From Enterorhabdus sp. P55 (lineage in GTDB: Bacteria; Actinomycetota; Coriobacteriia; Coriobacteriales; Eggerthellaceae), in the NCBI RefSeq assembly GCF_009911695.1, contig NZ_QWKK01000015.1:1-36824 (forward strand): a stretch of 36,824 bases of DNA, written 5' to 3'. The notes beneath the pieces were generated by a model, which was not told the DNA's origin, made no database searches, and saw only the letters and a list, made by a program, of their open reading frames with translations. The position numbers were made by a program, and so were the translations under genes. Shown one piece after another: positions 36,453 to 36,824 of this stretch. The number at the start of each line of letters is the position of its first letter. The first letter of the stretch is position 1.

Positions 36453-36824
36453 CGCGTCGCCGGATGCGGACGACCTCGCCGAGCAGGCGCGACCCGGGGC
36501 TGGCTTCTTGCAGGCCGGGCGGCGGGAGGGGCGCGCGGCGCCCCGTCTCTGCGGGTGGCCCGGTATCTGCCGTGGGCGACGGCGCGCAGCCGTACGCTCT
36601 CGCCCGTAGGGAGCTGCTCGGTGGTGAGCGCGGATCCGGGGAGGACGACGCGTCGGCGGGACAGCCGCCGGGGCGGCAGCGAGGGGGGCGTGCCGGCAGC
36701 CCTTGGGGTCGCAGGCCGGGCGGGCCAAGGCCGCGAGCGCCGGGCTGGACGGGCGGGAGCCCGTCGGTCGCCGCAGCGGAGCTACCCCCGCGTCGCGCGC
36801 AGGCCTCTGCTGCGAGCCGCGCCA
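36453..36824. other. 372-bp end region, nothing supported
   Basis: Very GC-rich sequence. Several frames are open to the window edge, but their translations are Arg/Gly/Ala-rich with no recognisable family and no ribosome site. A gene starting from about 36570 on the plus strand cannot be excluded. Confidence 0.4.

Noticed and set aside
33873-36728. 951-residue open frame on the minus strand
   Set aside because: It spans the MFS and MBL-fold genes in antisense, is Arg/His/Gly-rich and matches no family.

Overview
The window is about 37 kb of very GC-rich DNA, dense in genes on both strands. High GC, repeated dmsABC/TorD-type molybdoenzyme operons, an LAXTG sorting signal and a LysR-molybdoenzyme-ferredoxin-MFS locus suggest an anaerobic actinobacterium of the Coriobacteriia, most likely Eggerthellaceae. 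This placement is inference from gene content; no rRNA or other taxonomic marker is present.

Layout. (1) 1-6.8 kb holds two divergent respiratory operons sharing a 254-bp intergenic region. Leftward are a radical SAM protein and a DmsC-like membrane anchor that runs off the window. Rightward are a Tat-exported DmsA-like catalytic subunit, a DmsB-like four-cluster Fe-S subunit, a DmsC anchor and a TorD-family chaperone, ended by a strong terminator. (2) 6.85-8.5 kb holds a short repeat array, tRNA-Leu(UAG) and an SstT-type serine/threonine symporter just downstream of the tRNA. (3) 8.6-17.8 kb is a housekeeping block: trigger factor, ClpP, ClpX, valyl-tRNA synthetase, a membrane zinc-ribbon protein and threonyl-tRNA synthetase. 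(4) 17.9-22.1 kb carries a UPF0145 protein, a CPA2 antiporter, a voltage-gated-type K+ channel and a patatin-like phospholipase. (5) 22.3-25.1 kb carries thioredoxin, thioredoxin reductase and an LAXTG-anchored Ig-like surface protein that seems to lack its N-terminus. (6) 25.4-28.3 kb carries prfA and prmC. (7) 28.3-29.7 kb carries a 173-bp inverted-repeat element and purine nucleoside phosphorylase. (8) 30.1-35.3 kb carries a LysR regulator divergent from a cytoplasmic molybdoenzyme, a small ferredoxin-like subunit and an MFS transporter. (9) 35.6-36.5 kb carries a YycJ/WalJ-like metallo-beta-lactamase-fold protein; nothing can be supported after it.

The most striking signal is in prmC. Two perfect 16-bp copies of the canonical ParB-binding site parS (TGTTTCACGTGAAACA) lie 135 bp apart inside the reading frame. 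They sit in a roughly 270-residue low-complexity insertion that separates the substrate-recognition and SAM-binding parts of the PrmC methyltransferase. Both copies are read in the same frame as Asp-Val-Ser-Arg-Glu-Thr, so a chromosome-partition centromere seems to have been built into a translation-factor methyltransferase gene.

Other points of interest are the radical SAM/DmsC pairing, a 9-bp inverted-repeat operator candidate between the two respiratory operons, the LysR-linked acetylene-hydratase-like molybdoenzyme cluster of unknown substrate, two MITE-like inverted-repeat elements, a tandem hairpin repeat array, and repeated use of extended -10 (TGnTATAAT-like) promoters.
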